DNA from: Zygnema cylindricum
Lineage: Eukaryota; Streptophyta; Zygnematophyceae; Zygnematales; Zygnemataceae
Length of the DNA: 14,767 nucleotides
Assembly: GCA_037447655.1 (NCBI GenBank)
Contig: JBBHKE010000038.1
Location: forward strand, 91,306 to 106,072
Direction: 5' to 3'
Numbering within the stretch: position 1 is the stretch's first letter; every line of letters starts with the position of its first letter. This document shows, in pieces, positions 1 to 8,045 of this stretch. A program made the position numbers and the translations under genes. The notes beneath the pieces are model-generated. The model ran no database searches. It was not told the DNA's origin and worked only from the letters and a program-made list of their open reading frames with translations.

Positions 1-272
1 TAACCGCTTCCGCAACCAAGAGCAAGGCCAAGGAGGCGGAGGTTATCGAGTACTAGAAGAAATTTAAGGACTAGTGGAAGGGCCCAAGCTCACATAAATC
101 CCCCCACACTCAAAAGACTGGGGAGGGGAGGTGACCAGAAACGGCCAGGACGGAGCGATAACCGTGAAAGGAGTCCAAGGCCGAGGTAAAGATGAAGAGA
201 AGCGGACGAACGAAGGTGGTACCGGAGGCGGCGGGAATTGTTACAGTACGGCGTACAGCAGCCTGTAAAATC
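1..272. repeat. Left arm of a perfect 272-bp mirror repeat (reversed, not complemented, copy of 367-638)
   Basis: Read from 272 back to 1 on the same strand, this stretch is identical to 367-638 read forward; paired positions always sum to 639. I compared all 272 positions line by line and found no mismatch. The sequence is complex, not a simple purine tract, so it is not an ordinary H-DNA mirror repeat. The symmetry stops at 273/366 and is cut on the outer side only by the window edge, so it may continue to the left. The right arm is the coding one, so this arm is the reversed copy. Any reading frame in it is meaningless. No DNA recombination or replication process is known to yield reversal without complementation, so an assembly or processing artefact is likely. 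Confidence 0.98.
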
Positions 273-366
273 GTACGGTACACGTCGTACGGTCCTGCGA
301 AACCCAATAATACCCAAATACAAATTAGTGTAGCGGCTGCCCGTCTTAACGCCTAAATATAAACAA
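273..366. other. 94-bp spacer of the mirror repeat
   Basis: This unmirrored stretch separates the two mirror arms. Most of it (from about 285) belongs to a dispersed repeat whose reverse complement lies at 6944-7066. It contains several GTACGG/CGTACG words that recur across the left half of the window. Confidence 0.85.
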
Positions 367-403
367 CTAAAATGTCCGACGACATGCGGCATGACATTGT
401 TAA
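285..403 (+). repeat. Dispersed repeat, copy 1 (inverted relative to 6944-7066)
   Basis: The stretch aligns with the reverse complement of 6944-7066 with scattered substitutions and small indels. Well-conserved blocks include the GGCTGCCCGTC word and ATGCGGCATGACA, which spans the ATG at 391. Homology fades on both sides. It could be a leader or terminal segment of a transposon family present twice in opposite orientation. Confidence 0.8.
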
Positions 404-638
404 GGGCGGCGGAGGCCATGGTGGAAGCAAGCAGGCGAAGAGAAGTAGAAATGGAGCCGGAACCTGAGGAAAGTGCCAATAGCGAGGCAGGACCGGCAAA
501 GACCAGTGGAGGGGAGGGGTCAGAAAACTCACACCCCCCTAAATACACTCGAACCCGGGAAGGTGATCAGGAATTTAAAGAAGATCATGAGCTATTGGAG
601 GCGGAGGAACCGGAACGAGAACCAACGCCTTCGCCAAT
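367..638. repeat. Right arm of the 272-bp mirror repeat
   Basis: This is the forward counterpart of 1-272. It contains the start codon and first 83 codons of the frame at 391-1623. Its first 37 bases also belong to the dispersed repeat shared in true reverse-complement orientation with 6944-7066, so this arm is in natural orientation. Confidence 0.98.
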
Positions 639-1623
639 TGAAGAGCGCGCCTCATATCTAGAGGTGATACGGGACCCAAACAAGGAGAGTATCGCGGACG
701 AGCAGTCGTCTGAAAGCGCGAAAAAGAAGGCAGAGGCACAATACCACAGTGGCGACGATGTCTTCCTCCTGCGAGGGAACCGAAGAGATCCGGAGGAGGA
801 AAGTGAACAGGGAGAGGAAATTCTCGACTACCTCTTCCCACTACCGGTCGACACCCAACATCCGGACCTCGCTTTCAGCTTCGCCAAAAGGTTTCATTGG
901 AACCCCTCGAGGTGGCCCGAGGAATGGCGTATAGGGAAGTCTGGAGATCGTATCCGTATTCCTGCCGACGTTCCGTCACACCCAGCGTGGAATTTCATGC
1001 GGACAAAAGACCTGGGAAATAATCATAAGGGTTATATGCAGCTAAACCCTCACGCCTTACCGTTTGTGGAAGTGGTAGAGGACAACTACAAGTACAGGAT
1101 TGATGTTCCCGGGTTACTCCGTCATTATCACCCGTAGGATGTCCGCCTCCATGACATCATCTTTAGAGCGGAGGTCACCCCTGAGGTACGGGTACTCAAG
1201 CTGGCTCGAAAGAATGCTCTTCAGCGGGCCCGAGCTGCAAGGAAACACCTGTCCTTTAAATTACGGAAGGTACCTCGGTGGGAACCAGCGGACGAAGAAG
1301 CGGTGGAAGTTTCCCCAGTGGCTGAACTTGAAGAACCCTGGATTCCGGCACCCGAGGAGCCTGCACTGGCGGACGTTCTGCCGCGACCCGAAGTACCCGA
1401 GGTTGAGGAAGGGGAAGATCAGGTTCGGGAAAGAATCACTCGGCGGCGGTTGGCAGCTACAGATCATCACATCGCGTTACTGGAGACCCAATGTGAACGG
1501 CTCCAAAATCAACTCAACGCCCTTCGCCAACGGCTCCAAAATCAACTCGACGCCCTTCGCCAGGAGTTCGAAAAATATCGCGAGGAAACATATGACATAC
1601 TCCGGCAATTGCAGTTTCCCTGA
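391..1623 (+). pseudogene. Acidic coiled-coil protein of unknown family, one in-frame TAG at 1135-1137
   Basis: One frame runs 411 codons from ATG 391 to TGA 1621-1623, broken only by a TAG at 1135-1137 (codon 249). I do not recognise the family. Residues 1-150 are Glu/Pro/Ser-rich and look disordered. Residues 150-248 look folded and aromatic-rich, with the words FAKRFHWNPSRWPEEW and HPAWNF. After the stop come a basic stretch (LARKNALQRARAARKH), an acidic Pro-rich linker, and a C-terminal Leu/Gln coiled coil of about 50 residues with an internal duplication. The uninterrupted frame on both sides suggests recent decay or, less likely, stop-codon readthrough. The TAG is one transition away from a sense codon. 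Its leader is repeated at 6944-7066 and it is surrounded by repeats, so a retroelement Gag-like or other transposon protein is my best guess. No reverse transcriptase, integrase or zinc knuckle is seen. The first 248 bases of the frame lie inside the mirror repeat. Confidence 0.6.
1498..1563 (+). repeat. In-frame 33-bp tandem duplication in the coiled coil
   Basis: Units 1498-1530 and 1531-1563 differ at only two positions. Each encodes an 11-residue block, RLQNQLNALRQ then RLQNQLDALRQ. Eleven residues is the hendecad step that keeps a coiled coil in register. Confidence 0.95.
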
Positions 1624-2280
1624 GTCAATCAAAGTTCAGCGCGACGCTGAATCCTTAGTGGGAGGCACTGTAACAGGGTTACAGAATTGGGTACTTAGTG
1701 GCTAGGCCTAGGCTCCTATAGTTGCGATTTCAGAGCAGCGCAGTTACGATTCCAGAGTAGCGCAACTGCGATTCCAAACCAGCGCAACATAGCAACTTAG
1801 CGGCGTAGCAACTTAGTAGCGCAGCAGCGTAGCATAGCAACGCCACAGAATGTAGATAAAGCTGTATAGTTCTAGAAGGAAGTTTTGGATAGATCTCGGT
1901 TGACCGTGAAGGTCCACGTGTACAGCTGTATAGTACTAGGTTGACTAGCAGTTAGTTAGTTTAAATAGTCGAGTAAGACCTAGTGAATGACACCTCAAGT
2001 AGACCTACACAGCTAGCGCAACCTTGTACTCTCTTTCAAGTAATAAAGCGCAACCTTGTCTGTGAGTTCTGTGTGCTCTTGCTGTTGCTACGGGAAGATC
2101 CTTGGTGTTTTCCGCTGTGCACTGTGACGTGTTATGGTGTATTGTTGCCTCTTTTACAGTTTTTCATTCGTTCGCGAGGTGATTTTTTGCTATGGCGATG
2201 TGATTTTCGGTAATTTGTTTTGATGCGTTGGATTCGCGTGCCCGGGGTTGAAAGAGGATAAAGACAAAATGAGTATGTAA
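1624..2280 (+). other. Non-coding tail with LTR-like look, downstream of the 391-1623 frame
   Basis: No convincing gene is present. The stretch opens with short repeats (1720-1850). Further on it has a possible core-promoter word (TTTAAATAG near 1960) and an AATAAA at about 2042 followed by T-rich DNA. That order would suit the LTR or 3' end of a retrotransposon related to the preceding frame. I see no matching second LTR, primer-binding site or clear TG...CA boundaries, so the reading is weak. Confidence 0.25.
1720..1785 (+). repeat. Three tandem 22-bp repeats
   Basis: Units at 1720-1741, 1742-1763 and 1764-1785 share the pattern A(G/A)(T/C)T(G/A)CGATTYCARA..AGCGC with a few substitutions. 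They run on into further AGCAACTTAG/GTAGC near-repeats up to about 1845. Confidence 0.85.
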
Positions 2281-2282
2281 TA

Positions 2283-2469
2283 TGACAAACATGTAGTACA
2301 TTCAAAATATCAAGATGACATTCATTGTATTGTGGTGTTTACAGTTTTTCCGTACGACAAAATATTTTCTTGTTGGGGACTAAATTTCAGAGGAAAATGA
2401 CATAAAAAACCCGATACTTTAATACATGTTCACAGATCCCAAAGGTACGCCCCCATGTATTAAAGTATC
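2283..2469 (+). repeat. Left arm of a diverged inverted repeat (partner 3376-3628)
   Basis: Words in order, such as GACAAAC, GTACATT, CAGAGGAAAATGAC (about 2390-2403) and GGTACGCCCCCATGTA (2444-2459), recur in the reverse complement of 3376-3628. The right arm carries roughly 80 extra bases between the last two. This could be the ends of an old non-autonomous element of about 1.35 kb. Confidence 0.6.
2413..2469. repeat. Perfect 16-bp inverted repeat with 25-nt loop
   Basis: GATACTTTAATACATG at 2413-2428 is exactly complementary to 2454-2469. The stem lies within the left inverted-repeat arm. It may be a terminal or subterminal hairpin of a small transposon; nothing shows a function. Confidence 0.95.
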
Positions 2470-3375
2470 TACTATTCTCTGTCTTTTTGCCTTTAAAATT
2501 AGGGAACTTTGACAAATACTTTAACCGTACAAGAAAATCATTTTTACCAATGTAGAGTGAACGTCAATTCATACTTTGGATGTACGGCGTGTTTATCGTT
2601 ATGTGAACGTGTTTTGGCGTTTTCCCCATTTTGACCCAGGCAAGAGAATCCAGCCCAAAAAAAAACTTCATCCAAAACCACCTCGAGAGGGTGATTTTAG
2701 TTCAAGAAACGCCCAATTAGTGAATGAAAACTGACCCACGCATGGCCACAAGAGTGGGAAAAATTTTGGACGAGGGAGAGTCCTCATTATTTTTATCTGT
2801 GCCCGTCACGCGCTATGTACGGTAAAATATTTGCAGGGGTCGCGGACTTCCACTTGCATTAATGGGTTCCTTTGCATAATATTTTGCCGTCATCGCCTCT
2901 CCTCTCTCCCTCTCATACTATCGCTTGTTACTCACACTTTTTAGAACGAGACATGACATTATTGGTATAATAAAAAAGATCTTTGAAAAATATATTTTTT
3001 GAAATTTTATAGGTTTTTATTTGAATGGCAAGTCCAATGAGAAAAGTAGAAAAAGAGAAATCGGGAAACCATGGCGAAAAGTTCTTCAATCCGTGACGTC
3101 GACGTTGTCACAAGTGAGCGTGACGTCACAATGTCACCAATCCCTAAACATCTGCAATTTCACAAAAATATAGACGATACAACTGTCGCTGTTTTTGTTG
3201 GCGTCACCAATCGTCCGAAGTTTCGTAGACGTCTTCAATTGTCACAAAGTTGTACCTACGTCTACAACCGTCACATGTAAAAGTTCCGATTTTCTTTTTT
3301 GCACATTGGGACGCTCTTCAAAGTAGTACGGAGAATCTTCACTACAGTCCAAAATACTTTATCAAAGTATCGATT

Positions 3376-3628
3376 ACATGGGGACGTACCCTAAAGGCTG
3401 AAAGATCACGTTTCTTAACGTGGGCGTGGGTCAAAAAACAGATGTCGACAATAGATTCTAAGGGTACTTTCGCATGTGCTAAAGTTACAGTTATTTTCTG
3501 TCATTTTCCTCTGTAACTTAGAAAAAAACGAGAAAATCTGCAGCCGTACCAAAAAAACGAAATTAATACCGTACAAGTTGCATTACCGTGAAACTTTAAA
3601 TGTACTGTAGTTTGTCGTTTAGGTCGAT
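3376..3628 (-). repeat. Right arm of the diverged inverted repeat (partner 2283-2469)
   Basis: This is the reverse-complement counterpart of 2283-2469, with clear blocks at 3376-3392 and 3498-3511. The 3376-3392 block (ACATGGGGACGTACCCT) occurs a third time, slightly changed, at 8020-8036 beside the fold-back element, which ties these repeats to one family. Confidence 0.6.
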
Positions 3629-3665
3629 GCAGTTTGTCGTCTAGCGAGTTTCGACCTGTGAGGAG

Positions 3666-4265
3666 TTGAGCCGAGTATTACTCGCCAAAAGGACGATCCT
3701 CCACTTCTTCCCTCCATGCGCGACTCACCTCGTGCAACCGGCCGACTCCTTTGTGATTTTTAAGATTAAGGAGGTTTGGTCGCAAAAATGGGAGAATTGG
3801 AATATGAACGGGATTGAGAAGCATACGTGGTCCCATCCTAGTGGCAAGGGTTGGTCGAGGAAGCTACTCAGGCCCGGGAAGGCTTTCTTCCTTAGGTTGG
3901 CTCGCGATTCAATTCGCGAAGTCAAGGCATTGAAGGACAAGCATGGGATGGGTTACGCACGGAAGGCTATGATTCAATGCGGATTGTCGTTGAAGGACGG
4001 GTAATGGGAGGAAAACATGCTCACCCCACATTTACAAGTGATCATCATGAAATGGCGATGCCATTTCGAGGGCGACGAGGTGCCAATTCCTTCTACTATG
4101 GCACGAGATTTTGTCCGAGGCATTCAAGATGCCGACGCTTGCGAGGATGAAGTCTTTGATGACAGTGAATGGGAGAAAGAGGAATTAGAGTATTTTTATA
4201 GAGAAGTCGTTGAATTAGTGAAGTGGGGAATGGGGGCTTGCATAATTTTGTATAACTATTGTTGA
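3666..4265 (+). pseudogene. DDE transposase remnant, C-terminal part (pogo/Tigger-like DDE_1 type)
   Basis: The frame carries FFPPCATHLVQPADSFVIFK (residues 14-33 of the open frame), which matches the hallmark 'PP..TH..QP.D....K' block just before the last catalytic acid region of DDE_1 superfamily transposases. It continues for about 80 residues and stops at TAA 4002-4004. The same frame then resumes without shift (WEEN...HLQVIIMKWRCHFEG) to TGA 4263-4265 and ends in an acidic tail. Such enzymes cut and paste DNA in the nucleus. The copy has lost its N-terminal DNA-binding domain and first catalytic acids: homology begins abruptly near 3666 and a TAG lies upstream in frame at 3642. It is therefore dead. 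No ATG opens it, and the 3666 codon is TTG. A poly(A) run follows at 4422-4433. The superfamily call is solid; the exact family is inference. Confidence 0.75.
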
Positions 4266-4560
4266 TTTTTTACCTTTTTTTGTAGTTTTGGATAGTTAGT
4301 GTGGTAATTGTACTTAGCGTTTGTGAAATTATGTCAAGTAAATTGTATCCGTGATCATTTCAATATAATTGTATCCTCCTTTGTTTTTCATTTTTGAAGT
4401 TTGTTACTAATAATGTTGCATGAAAAAAAAAAAATTATGACATCGAATGTGAATGATGTTTTCAATGTGAATGGAGAATGCATCGGTTTCATGAAGTATT
4501 CCACGTTTGGCGACGAATGCACTACATCACTAGGTCAGTTCTGGCACTAATACAGTTCTA
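4266..4560. other. AT-rich flank of the transposase remnant
   Basis: No gene is seen. The stretch holds T-rich DNA, an A12 run at 4422-4433 and three CACTA words at 4520-4524, about 4528 and about 4545, just before the GACGA hairpins. Confidence 0.5.
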
Positions 4561-4562
4561 GT

Positions 4563-4693
4563 GACGAGACAGTCTCGTCGCTGGACTATACAAATTCGGC
4601 ACCACAAACCAGCGACGAGAATGTGTCGTCGCTCAATGATAAATCTGATAGAAAACAACAATTTTACCATTCAACGACGAAAATGTGTCGTTG
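4563..4693. repeat. Three GACGA hairpins, CACTA-terminus-like
   Basis: The inverted repeats are GACGAGAC (4563-4570) with 4572-4579, AGCGACGA (4611-4618) with 4626-4633, and CAACGA (4672-4677) with 4688-4693. All share a CGACGA core, and two have a GTGTCGT right side. Plant CACTA elements often carry GCGACGA/TCGTCGC hairpins next to their CACTA ends, and a CACTA word lies 43 bp upstream at 4520. No matching second terminus was found, so the element class is a guess; the hairpins are certain. Confidence 0.6.
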
Positions 4694-4696
4694 CTA

Positions 4697-5440
4697 AATG
4701 ATACAACTTTAGCTCTATTATAAAGGGAAGCTAGACCTAGGCATATTAAAAGGACTAAACCATAAATTTATTTTGATGTGATGAGAAAAACGCGAGTTTT
4801 TTGCTGATACAAATAAAGTGTAATCCATTTTTTTTTTCTTCGGAAGTAGTAAACAAAACATCGACTTTTTCACTTATATTTGATCCACCTAAATCAAAAA
4901 CAAGGATTAAAAGTCATTTTTTTTCCTTGTCTTTTATTTTTTGATCTTGGTAGTAAAATAACTCACAAATGACATTTTTTTTTTAAATCTCGTTATCAAA
5001 ATAACCTCCCATCATACCTTTTTAACAATGAGAAGCATAATTTACAAACATAAACCAAGATCATATATAGAATACAAAAAACATAAAACATAAATAAAAA
5101 ACATAAACCAAAAACTTAATAACATAAAAGAAAAAACATAAACGATAAATTCCTTTCTTTTATATTCCTTCCATGGGCACATAAGAGTTGTACAAAAATT
5201 GACCAGATGACATATAAACCATAGCTATGGAAACGTAAAGAGATATATTTAACAACGGAATAAACAAACACTTATCTCCGATAAATACCGAATGTAAATT
5301 ACCCTAAAAACATAGAATAATTCCCCACCCTATATTTCTTCATATTCTATTTGTTTTTGTGATTTCTCGAAGCAAAACCAAATTCACTATACATCCATGC
5401 ATTTCCTAACCTCCCTCTTACTTTTCACTATTCCCCGTTA
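4697..5440. other. AT-rich intergenic DNA with no gene
   Basis: Poly-T and poly-A runs dominate, with frequent stops in all frames. The only structure seen is the ACATAAA cluster at 5048-5142. Confidence 0.7.
5048..5142 (+). repeat. ACATAAA short-repeat cluster
   Basis: The heptamer ACATAAA occurs six times in 95 bp with A-rich spacers. It is a low-complexity patch with no sign of function. Confidence 0.8.
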
Positions 5441-5473
5441 TTTAACATGGTATTAGGCTTGTTTAAAAATCTA

Positions 5474-5580
5474 TGCTTTTTTCTTTCCCCTCTTTTCTCG
5501 CTCCCCTCTACTCCTTTCCTTTCTTCACCTCCATCTTTCCTCTCCTCGCTCACTTTCTCCATCACGTTCAAAACTTCTTT
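5474..5580 (+). repeat. Pyrimidine-rich tract
   Basis: About 107 bp are almost all C and T on the + strand, with no regular unit. It lies about 190 bp before a long tract of opposite strand bias, with A-rich DNA between. Open frames reading through it give only low-complexity Ser/Leu/Pro/Phe protein and are not genes. Confidence 0.8.
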
Positions 5581-5769
5581 TTTTATATTGTACTTGTGTG
5601 CTCGATTGGTTCAAAAAATAAAGGGAATAATGTGTGCGTCACAACTGCGAATAGGACAAAAAAAATTAGCAAACAAATTTGCAATTAGAAACAAATAAAT
5701 TAAAAGCAAAACAAAACAAACAAATATACCACAATAACACCAAAGATACAAAGAACAAAACAGCTACAA

Positions 5770-6310
5770 TTAAAAAGTTAAGGAGAGCTAGGAAAAGGGC
5801 GAAGGATAGAGAAAAGGTGAGGGGGTGGTAATTAAAACGGGGGGGGGGGAGAGGGAGGCTCATTGAGAGAGGCACGATAGGCTTCTTCAATGTGAGAAGG
5901 AGGGGGAGGGATAAAAATATAAGAAAAGAGAGGAATTGGATAGGAGAGGAGGAGGAAGGAGATGGAAGTAAATAGAATGGATAGGAGGGGAATAGAGACA
6001 ATGGAGGGAAATGGAGATAGAATGGAAGGAAGAGGGGATAAAACATGGGACAAGAGGAGGGGGAAGAGGAATGAGAAAGAAGAGTGGAGAGGGAGCGGAA
6101 CAAGGGGAGTGGAGGAGTGGAATGGAGGAAGGAATGGAAACATAGGAGGAGAAGAGGAAGAGACAAAGAGAGGGAGAAACAAGATGGGCATGGTGAAATG
6201 AGGTGAGGGTGGAAAATATGGATGGCGTGAGGGAAGGGAAGTAGAAAGGGAATGATGGCGTCCATGAAATGGAATCCATGAATGAAAAGTGGAGAAGGGG
6301 GCGGAGCTTT
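5770..6310 (+). repeat. Long purine-rich tract (about 540 bp)
   Basis: The + strand is mostly A and G, built from GGA/GAGG/GGAATGGA-like words with a G10 run near 5841-5850. Interruptions by T and C are frequent enough that it is not a pure tract. Long open frames on the minus strand are Ser/Pro/Leu/Phe low-complexity translations and should not be annotated. Such tracts can adopt triplex DNA and are hard to sequence. Confidence 0.8.
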
Positions 6311-6943
6311 TGCTTGCTTCGTGATGAATGGATTGATATTCTGTCAAAATGACAACGTAAGCGTCACATCTGACAAAAAAAAAACGGTTGGTTTTGATTA
6401 GTCCAAAATTTATCTTTTTTTTTTTGGGAGTGTCCACATTTGGCGTTTATTCGCCTAAAATATCACCAACGCCAAATGTTGTCAATTTATCTTATTTAGT
6501 TCAATGATGAACTCTAATTTGTGGTTTTTTTGACATATGAACCCCATATTAACGTATACATTCATTGTATTTTGTGTTCCACACTATACTACAACAGACT
6601 TTTAGGCTAAATATGACCATTAGCGCCGAAATAGCATAAAATTGCACGCTAAATAAACTGAACTGCAAAATAGCATTAATATTAACCATAATTGCATACA
6701 AGGAACTTAGTTGTAGTTGAAACTGTATATATGAGAGTTTACAGTTATACGTTGGTGCGACATTTGATTCGGTTACGTTGAAAAACTGAAAAAAAATTGA
6801 CTTTCTACATGCGAATATGTTTGACGTTCATACTGTCGACCATGCCGTTGTTGGACGAATATATGCGAACGTCATTTTTTACAACCCGGATTGAACCCCT
6901 TTTTATACCGCACGCTCTCATGCGTCCACGGTTATTAAACATA
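6311..6943. other. Gene-free stretch with one 12-bp inverted repeat
   Basis: No supported gene is present. ACATTTGGCGTT at 6436-6447 is exactly complementary to 6468-6479 across a 20-nt loop. The rest is AT-rich, with CGTATA/GTACG-type words increasing toward 6900. Confidence 0.6.
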
Positions 6944-7066
6944 ATGAATTGTTGTCATGCCGCATCTCGTCGGCGGTTCTAATTATTTAGATTTAGGTGT
7001 TAGGACGGGCAGCCGCCACACTAATTTATATTTGGGTGTATATGGGTTTTGCAGGGCCGTACATAC
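6944..7066 (-). repeat. Dispersed repeat, copy 2 (inverted relative to 285-403)
   Basis: Its reverse complement aligns with 285-403, including the segment over the ATG of the 391 frame. No frame corresponding to 391-1623 follows on the minus strand here, so this copy is a solo fragment or a terminal repeat. Confidence 0.8.
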
Positions 7067-7799
7067 TTACGTTGGCCGTAATTTCCGCCGACGACGAGTT
7101 CGACCTTACAACATACATCTCCCGTGATTTATGTTGACGGTGGATTTCGTCATTTCACGTCGTCTGTACAATATATATTTTGCGCGATTTCCGCCAACGG
7201 TGGATTTGATTATTTCGCGTCGACCGTACGACTTACGTTGACCAGAATTCTCGCGGCCACAAATTGGACCGTACCTGCGGTCCTGCCGTACCTGCTTTTA
7301 TTTCCCGGATTTTCCGCCGACGACTCATATTCAAATTCACGTCGGTGCAAATAATCTTTCCGTACCACATCTATCTTTGTGACGACTGTGTACGTCGACA
7401 ATACTTGTGACGGTTGTCAACGTCTACAATCTGTGGTCGCACGTTATTTTTTGGAATTGCTTGTGACGTCGCATGTCTTACCGTGACATTGTAGACGTAC
7501 CGCCTTCCACCCTGTGCCGTTTCACGGTTGACGAAGATGCGCTTTGCCTTTGCGTCTCCTGTCCGGTCGACGTGAAATGGCATCGGAATTTGAAGACCCA
7601 TGCAAAAAAAAAAATCCGTATTGGACGAAAACGGACAAAATCAAACAAATTGTGTACTTTATTTGTCATATTGGACAGCAAATGGACAAAACACAGCGAA
7701 CTCTGTACTTTTATTTGTCCTTGGAAATCGTATGAAAATTTTCGAAAATTACGGCACGTGCGAATATATGTTCCTATTTTTTTATAGAAAATCCCTAGT
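7067..7799. other. Transposon-like stretch rich in GTACG and GACGTC words, no gene
   Basis: The DNA is dense in CCGACG, CGTACG, TGTGACGGTTGT and AACGTCTACAA words. The TGTGACGGTTGT part resembles the reverse complement of about 3240-3275. Overlapping short open frames on both strands lack any family feature. It reads as transposon terminal or subterminal sequence. Confidence 0.4.
7619..7720 (+). repeat. Two-copy tandem repeat of about 50 bp
   Basis: Copies at 7619-7668 and 7669-7720 both start TATTGGAC and end with GTACTTT(T)ATTTGTC. They are partly diverged in the middle. Confidence 0.8.
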
Positions 7800-7828
7800 T
7801 TTAAAACACATAGCGCATGTGTTTTAAA
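7800..7828. repeat. Perfect 12-bp inverted repeat, 5-nt loop
   Basis: TTTAAAACACAT at 7800-7811 pairs exactly with 7817-7828 around AGCGC. Nothing shows whether it acts as a terminator, a transposon end or neither. Confidence 0.95.
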
Positions 7829-8045
7829 GATAAGGTTGAAGATGACATTTTTTGTCGTCAAAGTGGGTCGAAAAACACAAGTCGACAAATTTTTGTACAT
7901 CGTAAGTTCGAGGATGACGCAAATTGTACTTTACAAATTTGCGATTCCTTCGTACGGTTGGAACTTAGGCAGTAGGGCGCTAAGTTTTACAGCAAAACGA
8001 CAAAAGAAAACCCTTATGCACATGGGGACATACCCTTAGATTATA

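Larger units (their letters stand above)
2281..3640. other. Gene-free AT-rich stretch bounded by diverged inverted arms
   Basis: I see no supported gene. The 2283-2469 part and the 3376-3628 part are related as diverged reverse complements. Between them is AT-rich unique DNA, with a patch at 3085-3280 dense in GTCACAA and GACGTC words, including the palindrome TGACGTCA at 3121-3128. The short open frames here have no family signature. Confidence 0.5.

Noticed and set aside
2-192. Open frames at the left edge, such as a Gly/Gln-rich C-terminus ending near 64 and an Arg-rich frame to 192
   Set aside because: They lie in the reversed mirror arm, so their translation has no biological meaning.
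90-548. 152-codon minus-strand frame
   Set aside because: It is antisense to both mirror arms, a shadow of the 391-1623 frame and its reversed copy.
1100-1705. 201-codon plus-strand frame overlapping the 391-1623 frame
   Set aside because: It is a different frame of the same DNA, with basic low-information translation; the coiled coil and its duplication lie in the 391 frame.
3071-3280. 69-codon frame starting MAKSSS
   Set aside because: It is made of GTCAC/GACGTC repeat words and has no family features or codon bias.
5666-6437. Minus-strand frames of 130-201 codons rich in Ser/Pro/Leu/Phe
   Set aside because: They are translations of the purine-rich tract; several overlapping frames are open merely because the tract rarely forms stops.
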